DNA of 42,843 nucleotides from Dimargaris cristalligena (GCA_027576995.1 JANBQC010000203.1:1-42843); one strand, 5' to 3'. Shown: positions 21,519-33,000, numbered from the stretch's first letter. Translations and numbers: made by a program. Notes: a model not told the origin generated them from the letters alone.

Positions 21519-23645
21519 ATGCTCACACGGTCTGCGTTACGGCTCCCCTGGTCCCGTGGGTCTTTCCCACCGAGCGGTTGCCGTGACTGGGCTTCTTCGT
21601 TAAGCACTCAGGCCCTTATATATGTTGCTCACCACCCCCTTCCCTATTCTGCCCAGACTACTACCCCTTCCATTCCTATTACCCGCCGCACCTATTCCAT
21701 TACCCCCTCAACTATCTTATTACATTTACCACCGCCTGCTAACCGCTGTCACCAGCACCAGCACCTCCACCTCTCTCACCGCCCTACCATGCCGCTGACC
21801 ATCAAGGAGCGCAATGACCGTTTCGAACCCGCCGAGCTCGGCGAGAACCTAGACCAGCTCCACCAGGACGATCACCAGGCCCTGGACCACCTCATCCAGG
21901 CCAGTCGGCTGATCGACACCCTGTACTTCCGCCAGGCCTGGAGTGGTAACGAGGCCCTCCGCACGGAACTGCAGGCCAAGGCCGGCCAATCCGACGAGGA
22001 CGCCGGCCGCTACCTCTGCTTCGACCTGAACCGGGGCCCGTGGGACCGTACTAGTGACCATGAGCCCTTCATTGCCGGCGTACCCGAACATAACCCCGCC
22101 GGGGCCAACTTTTACCCTGAGGATATGACCCGCGAGGAATGGGAGGCCTGGCTGACCACCCTGGGCCCCGAGGAGTTGGCCCAGGCCAAGGGGTTCTACC
22201 ACGTTATCCGCCGGGTCCCTAACCCCGAGGGTTCTACTGCTCCTGCTAGCCGGCTCGCCTGCGTGCCCTACTCCGAGGAGTACGCCGATCTGTTGACCCC
22301 CGCCGCCCAGCACCTTAAGGATGCCGCCCAGCTGGTCCAGCCCCGCCACCCCACCCTCGCCCGGTTCCTCGAAGCCCGGGCCGAGTCGTTCCGCACCAAT
22401 GACTATCTCGACAGCGAACTCGCGTGGTTAGCCGTTGAGGAATCCACCGACTGCCCCCTCGAAATTACGTGTGGGCCCTACGAGGTCTATACCGATAACC
22501 TCAACGCCTACAAGGCCGCTTACGAAATGTACATCCACTGGCGGGATTTCAGCGAGTCGAAGCGCCTCGAAGTGTTCAAGCATACCCTTGCGATGATTGA
22601 ACAACGTCTGCCTATCCCCGACCGCGTTAAGCGGACCGACCTGACCCCGCCGCCGATTGTGGTGGTCAACGAGTTGCTCAACGCCGGGGATGTCGGTGTG
22701 CCCATGACCGCTGCGTACAACCTGCCCAACGACGAGGAGGCCGTTCGCCGCGGGGGATCGAAACTCACCATCATCAAGAACGTCCAGGAACGCAAATACG
22801 AAAAGGTCCTGGTTCCCATCGCCCATGTGGCGGTGGCCGAAGATCAACTGGAGCACCTGTCGTTCAATGCATTCTTCACCCACGTACTCCTGCACGAAGT
22901 GGCCCATTCCAACGGCCCCCAGAATATCGTGGAGGGCCCGTTGGATGACTACATTAGTGCAGATGATGGCGCCAAGTCCGCCCCGGTGGAGGCCCAAGCC
23001 CAAAGCGGTGGCTACCTCTCCGGTCTGTGGAACTGGGCGTGGGGTGCTAACCAATCCACCGCCGCCGCCCCGGCCAAGCCCACCACTACTACCCCCACCA
23101 GCGACGACGTTCCGAAAAAGGATGCGGATGCCACCACGAAGCCCAAGGACCACACCCCGACCGTCCGCAGTCGCCTCCAGGAGTACTACTCGACCATCGA
23201 AGAAGCCAAGGCGGACATCACCGGTCTCTTTGCGGCGGCTGAATTAATCGAAGAAGGCCTCATCAAAGACATTACTCGCGAAAGCTTCTACACCACCTAC
23301 CTGGCCAGCGCCTTCCGGTCCATCCGCTTCGGACTCAACGAGGCCCACGGCCGTGGGCAGGCCATCCAACTCAATTACCTGTGCGACGAGGGCGCCTTTG
23401 AAGTCGATGAAGCGACCGGCCGCTTCCGGGTCAACTATACCCGCATTCGGGAGGCGGTGCGTCACTTGACCCACGACTTGATCATGCTGCAGGCCCGCGG
23501 AGATAAGGCCAAGGTGGAAGAGTTTGTCAAGCGGCTGGGCGTGAACCGACCCGCTACACAGGCGGCGTTGGCCAGACTGGTCGAGATTCCCGTCGATGTT
23601 CGCCCGCTGTTCAAATTGACCGAAGAAACCAATAGTACGGTGTAG
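21519..23645 (+). CDS. M49-like (dipeptidyl-peptidase III-related) zinc metallopeptidase, possible dual targeting
   Basis: Single exon. From the first ATG it encodes 708 residues; a second in-frame ATG at 21789 (Met91, context CTACCATGC) would give 618. The extra 90 residues are rich in Arg, Ser and Thr, poor in acids, and include RRTYS, so they look like a mitochondrial presequence; the shorter form would be cytosolic. Zinc ligands appear as HEVAH (459-463) and, downstream, EEAKAD (561-566), the arrangement of M49 peptidases and their relatives, where the second motif supplies the third ligand. The order and flanking segments (FFTHVLLHEVAHSNGP, STIEEAKADITGLF) fit the DPP III-like branch with a plain HEXXH rather than HEXXXH. 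A low-complexity insert rich in Thr/Pro/Lys (about 490-550) lies between the two motifs. The substrate is unknown. Confidence 0.78.
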   Translation: MLTRSALRLPWSRGSFPPSGCRDWASSLSTQALIYVAHHPLPYSAQTTTPSIPITRRTYSITPSTILLHLPPPANRCHQHQHLHLSHRPTMPLTIKERNDRFEPAELGENLDQLHQDDHQALDHLIQASRLIDTLYFRQAWSGNEALRTELQAKAGQSDEDAGRYLCFDLNRGPWDRTSDHEPFIAGVPEHNPAGANFYPEDMTREEWEAWLTTLGPEELAQAKGFYHVIRRVPNPEGSTAPASRLACVPYSEEYADLLTPAAQHLKDAAQLVQPRHPTLARFLEARAESFRTNDYLDSELAWLAVEESTDCPLEITCGPYEVYTDNLNAYKAAYEMYIHWRDFSESKRLEVFKHTLAMIEQRLPIPDRVKRTDLTPPPIVVVNELLNAGDVGVPMTAAYNLPNDEEAVRRGGSKLTIIKNVQERKYEKVLVPIAHVAVAEDQLEHLSFNAFFTHVLLHEVAHSNGPQNIVEGPLDDYISADDGAKSAPVEAQAQSGGYLSGLWNWAWGANQSTAAAPAKPTTTTPTSDDVPKKDADATTKPKDHTPTVRSRLQEYYSTIEEAKADITGLFAAAELIEEGLIKDITRESFYTTYLASAFRSIRFGLNEAHGRGQAIQLNYLCDEGAFEVDEATGRFRVNYTRIREAVRHLTHDLIMLQARGDKAKVEEFVKRLGVNRPATQAALARLVEIPVDVRPLFKLTEETNSTV

Positions 23646-23740
23646 GGTTTTTTACCCCTCCCCCCCCCCCCCATTTTCCCCTCGCTTCTCCCCCTCTCTC
23701 TTTCTCTCTATCTCTCTCCCTCTCTCTTTCTTTTTCCTAA
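23646..23740. repeat. Poly-C and pyrimidine tract
   Basis: Immediately after the stop: a run of 13 C (23660-23672) and then a long T/C-only stretch with TCTC runs to about 23738. Confidence 0.85.
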
Positions 23741-25420
23741 TTTCCCTTGCTTGCGTACCCATGCTCACGCATAACCAATTAGCAACCCGGACATCGCTTC
23801 ATTTAGCCGTTCAATGGCCAAGGGAGAGAGACGTACTCTATAATTCTACCAATCTAGTTTATCGCTCCGTAACCATCTTTAACACCCCTCCCTTTTGATT
23901 AACAAACTGCATGGTGTTTCTATAGCTTTCTTGTCCAAATATGAAATAAGTGTATACTTATGCTGGACTTGAATGAATTGAACGTGCATTATAAATCTCA
24001 ATGGCCATTTATTACAATAGTCGACTCAGGGTTCATTATAGTGTCTATTATGGGGCCGCTGATGCCCGATAGAGTAAGCTTGGATGGCATGGTCGACTGG
24101 TGTTGTCGTTTAGTAGCGACTTACGCCATTTACTACCTGCCTTCCAATAATATTGCCTTTCTCATCACCAAACGGGCGGATTGTTTGACGGCTTAATTGA
24201 ATCACCTTCATATTATAACATGTGGGTGACATTCGACCCAGCTGCATAAGGTTATATATGGTATGTGCATAGGATAATGGGCGGGAAATTCATGTTTAAC
24301 ATGTAGGATTTGCTTTACACAACGGACTGTTCGTTAATCAGCCCGGCTGAATATTTCCCCTACGAATAAATAGAGAAATGATTGTACACGATAAAATCGA
24401 TCAAAACATGAACTTGCCCCCATTCCGTACTATGCAACAATACAATTCTTCACGTCGCCCGATATCTATACTAGTAACGAAGCATGTTACCCCCGGTGAT
24501 TATCGAAAGATCATAAATGGAAAACTCAAATAACGACTGGTGATGGACTGACCATGTTAATCGCGTGTATAGATTGTACAAATGAATTGAAGAAAAAAAA
24601 ACTTCGTGATCACCAAGGGTAATCCAGTTTGGCTATCCTAGTGATAGTCGGATAGTCAAGATAATCCGCTAATATTTCCGGTTCTCGTGCGCCTTTCCCC
24701 TTTACCTCTTCTCTCGTATCGGCATCATTCCTAGTACCCCCCCCCACCTTTTCCCACTAGCTAATACAGTCCCTCTATTATATAGTTCCGGGTGGCCTCT
24801 ATCCGGTTGGACGACACTAAACCCCCTTTAGTTCGTTGATCGTAGGTGAGCATACGGGGGGGCCTTGCATGGGATAGTGTCCATCGAACCTGATTTGTAT
24901 GTCACGTGATGGGATGAGTGGGGTAATCATACATATCCTCAATTTTCCAACTGGTATTGGCCCCAAGGCAAGATCCGAAAATCCTGCGAAATGTTCGTCA
25001 AATCCAGTCCTGGAAGATTTTGGTAATTAATTTATCCGTTCGTAAAAGAACGTCGCGTGCACAGATTCCTCCCCCCAGTTCATTGTGCGAGATATTCGAG
25101 GAAGGAAAGTCGGCCTGGATCCTTGAATTGTTAGAGAGTATCGGGTGTATTTAAGCGAGACTCCCGCCCCCCAAAAATTACAAACTGTACATCTTCTACC
25201 TATATCCCCCTCACCTTCTCGCACCATTTTTCTTATTCACCCGGCTGGCCTTCATCGTCATCACCATCATTATTTTCGGCGTTCGTTCTATCTTTAGTCA
25301 CCTGCCTGAGACTTCTTTTCTAAAACGGGGTTAAACACCAGCTCGATAATTAAGGGATACCTTAAGTCCCCAACTCCGCCTTGACCCATTCTCCTAAACA
25401 CGCCCTATTTCGTCGTAATC
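23741..25420. other. 1.7-kb spacer without a supported gene
   Basis: A 78-codon frame at 23960-24196 starts with ATG but matches nothing I know. An E-box in GTCACGTGAT lies at 24901-24910, about 510 bp before the next small gene. Confidence 0.5.
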
Positions 25421-25597
25421 ATGAAGGCTGTCGCAATCTTGCTCGCCGCTTTACTCCACGGTGGTCTCGCTGGTCCTTTGGAACGCCGCCATCCCCAGCC
25501 CATTATCAATGGAAACGCACTTGCGTTAATTAATTACCAGCAATCGTTGGCAGGAAGTTGGACCATGCTCTTCATTACTCCCGATGGGCACCTCTGA
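25421..25597 (+). CDS. Short secreted peptide, 58 residues
   Basis: ATG at 25421 (context TCATGA after a pyrimidine-rich leader) to TGA at 25595-25597. The N-terminus is a textbook signal peptide (KAVAILLAALLHGGLAG), followed at once by PLERRH, where the Arg-Arg pair is a likely Kex2 processing site. The mature part would be about 35 residues, hydrophobic and without cysteine. No family is recognised. Because no splice donor with a convincing downstream exon is seen, it may be complete, or it may be the first exon of a longer gene. Confidence 0.5.
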   Translation: MKAVAILLAALLHGGLAGPLERRHPQPIINGNALALINYQQSLAGSWTMLFITPDGHL

Positions 25598-27222
25598 GCA
25601 CGCCGGATATTTATTAATTAATGTCAACCTTCCCAGTTTTTGGCCAATCCTTTCCTTTTCCTGGTAGTTAGATTGAATCTATTTTTGTTTTTGGTGTAGA
25701 CCATTTTCTACTATCTTTCATCGTTTTTTTATACATAGGAATAAAATGGCGTATACTTTTATATTGAAAATTGTTACAATTCGGTTATGGAATGGTGCGG
25801 ATATTGAGTAGATCCGGGTTTCATGAGTTGATAAAATATTATACTTACCACACACCCATTTTATATTACTCAAGACCTTCTGTATATATGTCGTGAATTT
25901 ATATTAAATGAACTACTATTTCTTACGAGATTGATTGAGTGCATGCAGGAATGCCTCTCCTCCCCCATCCCCACCCGCCTATATTTGACACCCAATCGAC
26001 CTTACAATACTGTTTGCCAGCAAAAACCTCCAAAGACCATTGGTTGTTAAAGCGCACCCCCCCCCTCCCTACCATCCCCCTCAGTAGCCAGAGCGCTTGG
26101 CGACTAAGTGCTTCGCTCAGGTAATACGAGTCACCGCGAAAGTCTGGCTATCTAGCGAATATTTCATGCATCCCTATGAGACTTACTCCGGCCATCGACG
26201 AACCCATTTATCGGAGTTCATTTTATTGATACGGATGCATAGGGAGGACACCTTCTACGCGTGGCTCGAGCTTATTCGTGTAGACACCATTTTAAGTGGT
26301 ACATTGTCCTTTCGGTTATACAGCCCCGCTTTCTCGAAAGTAAGCCACGCGTAATAATAAAGCGGGCCCCATTAGCTTGGAATGGGGTACGGTGGTATGG
26401 GTGATAAGCCTGAAGGGAGGTACGACCAGTTGGTTGACCACAGTGACTGCACAAGGCAGCCCAACAGCCCCATTGGCCCATGGAAGCAAGGGTAGCATGG
26501 AACAACCAAGCTATTTATCTTTGCCGCTTTTTTAATCGGCCAGGTGGGACTTGCCAATAACCAAAAGGCCACCGATAGAATTGACACACCCTTTGTTTAC
26601 CTACTCTACCAATCTTTACACCTGCCTAACTGGGGAGACCCCCCTGCGAGCGTACCACCTTCACTGCAAAGTTACCCGACCCATTTGGCCACCCATTTAA
26701 CCAATAATATCGCCAACTAGTTTCGGACAATGGGAGCATGAAAGACCTACTAGGCCTTGGGAACTTTGGTCCAATTGTTTACAGCCTAGTAGACCCACTG
26801 TAGTCGTAGCTTTCGAAGTATCCGGTAGCGTGGTCGGCGTTTAGAAATAAAACAGAGGGTAAAATTAAGGCCGCTTATATATATAGAGGCGCAGACGTGG
26901 GAAATCCAAGGGTGTGGATTTTGCCAGGCTGCATAATTATCCTCATCGAGAGGCCCTTTTCCTTCAACGGCTTCCTAATTTCCGACGGTAATTATATATC
27001 GTTTATAGCGTTAAGGGTTGCGCCCCCTATTCTCTCTACGGACTTGATATAGCTCATAAACGGTTCACTTTATCCGGGCAGCCTACCCCCACTCTTCTTT
27101 TATCAAATATTTTGGCGTCTGCAATATACACTCGGTGCTGCTCGCATAGACTCGCCCACTTTAGCTGCGCTGTACCTCTCTGTATCCCAGTAATTACCAA
27201 AGCTAGGATATTATCCGGCCAT
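25598..27222. other. 1.6-kb AT-rich spacer
   Basis: Only short unsupported frames on either strand. The sequence between 26340 and 26620 has a higher GC content but no frame with recognisable content. Confidence 0.5.
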
Positions 27223-28364
27223 ATGACTACTACGATTATTTTAGCTTGGCTTTTGTTATCATCCACTACCGGATTGGACGGGCACCCTTTCCCCATCCCC
27301 CAAGGATACCCAGCAGAGCCACCGTGGCCCTCGTTTCTAATCCCAACACATACTCCAGCACTCCTTCCTCTTGGCAAGTTTGTTATAAGCTCGACGAGCC
27401 GCCTATTTACGGGGAGTCTAACGGGCCGCCAATTTATGGGAACCCCAATGAGCTGACTCTTAACGTGAGACCCAGCGCGCGCCCTATTGATGAGAAGCCC
27501 ACCGAGCTATATGTATATGATAGGCCCAATTAGTCGTTTTTGCACGGGTGGCCCAACGAGCCAGCGCTTTATGGGAACTCCAATGTGCCGCCTGTTTACG
27601 TGAGACCAAGCGCACGGCCTATTTACGGACAATCCGACCAGCAGTCGCTCTATGATAGACCCAACGCACCCTCCATACCGGAAATGTATTACCCGTCGGC
27701 AATAATTGGTGCGCCATCGGTACCACATAGGACGGATACCACGTTAAATCCGGGGCCATTCGACTCAGCCACTCCCCCCAACCCAAACTCCCAAGCCGAT
27801 GTCGACGCCGATAATGACGAATGGGACCATAGTTCGTACCAGGATATGTCAATTTCCCCAGAGACCATGCAGCTCAAAGGGGTCTGCGAAGGCCTAATGG
27901 GTGATAATCAATACATAGCCTTGACTAAGGGGAGGCCAATTGGGTCGAGGCTACACCACGCGTCAATGAGCCCGATCCACATGCTGGCGGCCTATGCGAC
28001 CCACTTCCAGTCCCGGATTAGCCAACGTATGAAGCCTAACAAGGTCAACCAGCGGGACCGCCAGATAATGGAGGCCTACGTACAACACCGGTCTGACCCC
28101 AGTATCATCATGCCAAAATTTATGGTGAGTTTGCGTATGTATAATTGTGTAGTTCTAACGCGCAATAAGTAACCGCAGCGTATCGAGCTGAAGCCCGCCA
28201 CTGAAAGCATCTTTTTGGGGGAACACAACAAAGTGACTAGTGAGGTGGCGGGGTCTATGATTAAATTCCGGTACAAAACCTTAAGTGATCGTTCCATGTA
28301 TGAACTCCTAGATGTTGGAAATATAGATTTGATGGTAAACGCAAGTGCCTTCAGATACAACTAA
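27223..28364 (+). CDS. Putative secreted repeat protein; 5' frame unresolved, 3' intron clear
   Basis: The ATG at 27223 opens a signal peptide (TTTIILAWLLLSSTTG) in one frame; the body is in another frame from about 27385. The body contains Pro/Tyr/Asn-rich repeats (PPIYG, NGPPIYGN, VRPSARPI, YDRPN) with a period of 135 bp, then an Asp/Pro-rich stretch and a folded-looking C-terminal part (HMLAAYATHFQSRI, QIMEAYVQH). The 3' end is well supported: donor GTGAGT at 28125, acceptor CGCAG at 28178, and a final exon 28179-28364 that keeps phase and ends in TAA. An in-frame TAG at 27531 interrupts the body; a 69-nt GT...AG intron (27465-27533) would remove it. I could not find a good intron joining the signal peptide to the body, so this is either a gene with an unusual splice or a decaying copy. 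No family is recognised. Confidence 0.45.
27420..27668 (+). repeat. Two-copy 135-bp tandem repeat
   Basis: The word TTATGGGAAC recurs at 27434 and 27569, and GTGAGACC at 27465 and 27600, both exactly 135 bp apart, with clear similarity over about 110 bp of each unit. The copies are within one reading frame (45 codons). Confidence 0.75.
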
Positions 28365-28787
28365 AAAGATAGAAAGAAGATAGAAAGAACCGCAAGAGGC
28401 AAGGCTAGATGCCCACGGTTGGTTTTATTATATTGGAAATAGCAGTAATGATATAAACATTGTTCCGAGTATAGGGTGATGTAATCATAGATAGAGAGTA
28501 GTCCCGGGTATTAGGACGGACCAATCAGAGTAAAGGATTCAGAGGGGCGGGAGAAATGAATTTCCAACACTGGAAGCCAGCAACCGTGAATTAGACCCTT
28601 GGTAGGATCCCGCGCGGCTATATAGCTTACTGGCAGATTTGGCTATTTATTTTTACACTTTACATATAAATTTATATATTTGAAGAGCATTGATGGTGGA
28701 GGTTGAGGAACCCCTAAGCCCGGTAGCTCTTTTAAAACATCATATATTAATAAAATCAGTTCAAGCCCATTAAATATGTACATTACT
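28365..28787. other. Spacer with no gene seen
   Basis: AT-rich DNA following the repeat-protein stop. A GATAGAAA pair (28369 and 28379) is the only local repetition noticed. Confidence 0.5.
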
Positions 28788-28967
28788 TTAGAACTGTATC
28801 TGCATCTGTAGTGCCATGGCCTGGGTGGCTGGGAGGATTTGGATGGTGTGCTCGAACCAACGCACCAATTCAATGGCAATGGTGGCTGAAAAGTAGGGTA
28901 TGCTAATGATGGAGCTGTTTCTTTCAAAAAGACCGAAGGTTGCCAGAAAGAATGGAATATGATTACC
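28788..28967 (-). CDS. Possible terminal coding exon of a membrane protein
   Basis: On the minus strand, an acceptor TACTTTAG is followed at 28967 by a 59-codon open frame ending in TAA (28790-28788). The peptide begins GNHIPFFLATFGLFE and ends MALQMQIQF, with two hydrophobic stretches flanking ELVRWFEHT. Composition is protein-like and unlike the neighbouring noise. Upstream, a 132-codon minus-strand frame (29406-29008) and an acceptor-like TTTTATAG near 29475 could supply earlier exons, but I could not connect the phases. I do not recognise the family. It could be a fragment. Confidence 0.28.
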   Translation of the reverse strand, partial: GNHIPFFLATFGLFERNSSIISIPYFSATIAIELVRWFEHTIQILPATQAMALQMQIQF

Positions 28968-29685
28968 CTAAAGTAATATATTCGAAAACAATTTACATAT
29001 GCATTCATTAGAATGCTTTGGTGTGAAGAGCCATAATGAACAATATGATAAGAAACGAACTTAGGATCTTGCTCGAAGTCAGACTCGGGGCTATGCTACC
29101 CGGTTGGGGGACAAAATCAGTGGGTTTAAAAATTTCAGACAGCGAAATTAGTGGCAACATTGTCGGAAATGTCCACATGGTAACCAGCAAAGCCCTTCCC
29201 CGTTGATAGCATCTTCTGTCAAACTGGCTCTTGTTTCTTGGTGGTTTTTTGTTCGACCAGCAGTTTCGGAGAGGACCACTGAATGTTTCGTTGGGATTGA
29301 TGGCAACACCTCTGTTGTTACACTGTGAATGCATTTGGAAATAGCTATACTTGATAGAATCAATAAAAACATAGGATTTCCCCAATGCTGCACTATGGAG
29401 CAACACACAGGTATATCGAAAATTCTGGTACCATTTGACTAGTATTGTTTTTATGAAGATGTGGAAGGAGGGCTCCTATAAAATAAAAATATACTTGTAA
29501 AAAAATTCATAAACTTGGCATGATGTTGAAACATCTCCCAAACTACAGAGGCTATTGACCCATCTGCAAGCAGTTAACTGGTGGCTAATACAGCATCACC
29601 AAATAAGGGGGATTTCCCTTAGAAATGTCGGTTATTATATTTCTTAAGGTATAAAATTTAAAAAGCATCCACCAATAATATATAA
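28968..29685. other. Region between the orphan exon and the tRNA
   Basis: May contain earlier exons of the minus-strand gene just described (see that entry); otherwise nothing is supported. Confidence 0.35.
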
Positions 29686-29788
29686 GTCAATATGGCCGAG
29701 TGGTTAAGGCGTCAGACTCGAACCTCAATCCAATGAGCGTGCAATCTGATGGGGTTCCCCCGCGCAGGTTCAAATCCTGCTGTTGACG
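29686..29788 (+). tRNA. tRNA-Ser (anticodon CGA) with intron
   Basis: The acceptor stem GTCAATA pairs with TGTTGAC, the discriminator is G (29788), and the D arm is followed by anticodon stem TCAGA/TCTGA. The loop reads C-U-CGA-A with anticodon 29719-29721. A 21-nt intron (29723-29743) follows base 37, the standard eukaryotic position. A long variable arm (GGGG-TT-CCCC) and T arm GCAGG/CCTGC complete a class II serine tRNA; yeast tRNA-Ser(CGA) is similarly interrupted. The B box GGTTCAAATCC is at 29767-29777. CCA is not encoded. Confidence 0.95.
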
Positions 29789-29794
29789 ACTTAC

Positions 29795-29799
29795 TTTTT
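29795..29799 (+). terminator. RNA polymerase III terminator
   Basis: A TTTTT run begins six bases after the tRNA discriminator base. Confidence 0.75.
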
Positions 29800-30088
29800 A
29801 ATTTTGTCTTTTGGACGATCATTTTTTTATGCTTTCCACTGGAAACAAAATATCCCACCACCCATGGCGTAGTCTTCAAAATTCAGTTTTACTCCGCAGT
29901 AGATCAAAGTAAACCAAAGACCTCTGTTTTATGTCGATTCCGCTTTACTGCTAAGCCACCCTCCATATTTTCAATCTGGACTTTACCTTATTTTATGAAC
30001 CTAGTCAACGTATTACAGTCTTATTCCTCTTTTTTTTTTTCAATTCATTAAACACCTTGGGCAATATACCATTTGAGAGTAGTAGCTC
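29800..30088 (+). promoter_or_regulatory. FANCI upstream region
   Basis: About 290 bp between the tRNA terminator and the FANCI start. A short plus-strand frame running from the tRNA to 30051 is not credible as a protein gene. No motif stands out. Confidence 0.4.
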
Positions 30089-33000
30089 ATGGGTTCGTTT
30101 AGCCAATTGTCAAGCGGTGAACTGCCGAACCCAAATGACTCCGAAGACTGGCGCAGCTTTTGGCTGAAATGGGACTCCGAACAGGTAAAGTATATTGAAG
30201 GCACCAATTGTTGGCTTCCCCTTCCCGCTCCGACCTACCCTAGATAACCTCCTTCGCTAGCGGCTTGCGTGTGTTTTTTTTGTTTATTCGGACTTCAGGG
30301 TCACTTGGCCATATTAATTTTATGATATACCTTTGCTTCCAACTAACCAGTCTACTTATTCTCTCATTGCGGTATTATTTTCCCCGCCCAGCTCGTCGGT
30401 GCTATTAAGGAGCGACTTCAGAATGAGCCAGATAAAGAGAAGGACGTTCCCTTTTTCAAAAGTCTTCTGCAAGGCTCCCGCTTAGTTCACCTGGAGGAGC
30501 CCTATCACCTGGCTACCACTGAATTATTTCACACGCTGCTACTACAAGAGACCGAGCACCGGACCCAGGAAACGTACTTCAGGGAGATATCCGATATTCT
30601 CTTGACCGAACTGCGGTACATGATTCCCCGTACTCTCCTGGCCCTGGCCCGCGACTTCCTGGAACAGCTCCAGCGGTTTGTGCCCTTGAATACGGCAGCC
30701 CTAGAGGTAGTTCCTCCATTGATCCAGACGCTGGCGGGCCTCGATATACTGAGCACGGGCGATGATAGCGAGTGGGCTGATTGTGTGACCGGTACGGATG
30801 CTAAAGATCATATGCTGGACCGGATTTGCAAGCTCTCGTGGTACCCCGGCTTGACCCTGCCGCTGGTGTCGGCATTCAAGGACATTACATTCACGACTGC
30901 CCAGTCGGATTTCTTTCTAAGCAAAGTCTTCAAGTAAGTGGTCTATATTTAGTTGTGGCAATGCGTATAACTTAGTGACTGCAAAGGCATCGGGATGGTT
31001 TAGAAATACAATATTCTAAACTTTAGCCGAGGTCTGATTTGGGTACCTATCTATTCATCTGACATTCGATTATATACACCGAATACTGTTTATATTTTAC
31101 CATGATAGAGTCCTTCGGGCTGTGGATCCAGATGAAATTCCGCCGCTGGTTTATCAGATTTTATTGCTGATCAAGGTAGGCCACCCGCGACTTCAATATT
31201 TGCGCTTGTTGTAGTGCGATGGCATTACTCCTCGACATCGCGCGATAATATGGAGCATCTGCCTAACCTGCTATTACATCTTTGATTTTTTTTCGCATCA
31301 CTTAGGGCAATCGCCGCCGTGGCATCCAGGAACTTGTGGCTTTCTTTGACGAATTAGAAAATCAGTCCCTTGGAACCCAACCTCCTCCAGAGTAAGCTAT
31401 ACCACCACTAACCTGCTCTTAATATCAAAGAAAGAAAACACCATATTCCAAGAACGGGAAATTAAAACCATATGTTATACAATGGGAACTACGACTAATA
31501 TTCTGATATATAGTATACCCTGTAATTTTGGGTATAAATCCTTGTGCTATACTTAAAATAGTGATGCTACACCACGCCCAATCCAGACCCTATCTTCCGA
31601 GAAGCTTTGCCGAACCGAAAGTATTGTGCTTCTCCACATTAGTTTTGCGGTCAAACAAGACCAGGAACTTGGGCAAGAAGTTCTCAAATTAACTAAAATC
31701 ACCGAAACCCCGCGGTTAGGCCCCTTTCTTCTATCGGTTCTCCTGGCCATTGCCAAGATTCATCGTTTTGAGACCGCGGTACTGGATCTTGTCAAGGGCA
31801 AAATCTGCACCTTTTACCGCAATTCGCAGAAGAGCCAACTGGTGCTGAGTGGAAGAGGCAACGGTCGTACCCCAGTAGCCGATAACACATTAACCGATAC
31901 CTTCCACCGATTGGCCTGTAACGCAAATGTAGGATGGGACCAGACGATCCCCAGTTTGATCCAACTGGCCCTGGTCCTGTTGGACGTTGCTAGTGGCGGG
32001 AGCCAGGGTACCTCGAGCTTCTTTGCTAAACCTAAAGAACGCCCTATTCGCTCCACCATTATCCAGGCCGTTATAGACAGCCAACAGCGCTTAGTGGATA
32101 AAGAGACATCGTCGGACAACGTGGGTCAAGACCCAATCGGACAACTAGGCATCAGTACCCTTCAGTTAATTTTCCAGCACCACCGGATGGTGCGCACTGA
32201 TGTGTTGGATCAAGTCATAGCTCGGATTGAGTTTCGGGCCGAGAGTAGCCCCTCCTGCATCGAACTATTAGGCCGTCTAGTGGCCGAGTTCCCCGAGACT
32301 TTGGCTACGGAATACCTGACCAAAATCAAGGAGTTGTTTAATGGACTTGTATACCTACCCCCCGACGTGGCCGAACAGGTCATGTTGGTGGTTCTGCCGC
32401 TCACCCACTATGACCAGGGATTCTGTGACCACCTCATGCTCGTGCTGCGCAAACACATGTTCAGTCGGGACCTGGAGGGTCGCCAGGTGGCGCTGGTGGG
32501 ACTGCTGGTGTTCTTGACCACCTTGACGTGCCCCCACCTCCAAGGCAACAGTTCAGTCATGGGCAGCAACCCCCTGCCTTTACAATACGAGATCTTGGGC
32601 CTCCTACAGCGATGCTTGACCCAACAGGGACCTATCCGGCTTAAATTGTATGAGGGACTAGTCACTCTCATGGAACAGGTCCCTCTGAGTGTGGCCGTGC
32701 TCCGGAAGATATTCCAACTTTTATACGTGCAATTCAAAAAATACCTGATCTTGCCGGCTACTACCATACCTCCGCTGCGGGTCGAACAGGCCGTGGCAGT
32801 AGAAAACTCCGCCGGCGGAGCCCGGCGATCGGGAACGGCCGAGCCTTTGGCGTGGTTGCTCAAGACCCTGGTTCACGCCCATCGGCAACTTATCCAACAC
32901 CCCCACCAGTCCCAGACTCCCGACCCGGGCTCCCTCGAATTTACCACTACATTGGGAAAAATTACCACTGCCTTACTCCAATGCGATTTGGCCGATTTCG

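Noticed and set aside
22428..23153. 241-codon minus-strand open frame
   Set aside because: It is antisense to the M49-like gene, which has catalytic motifs in its own frame.
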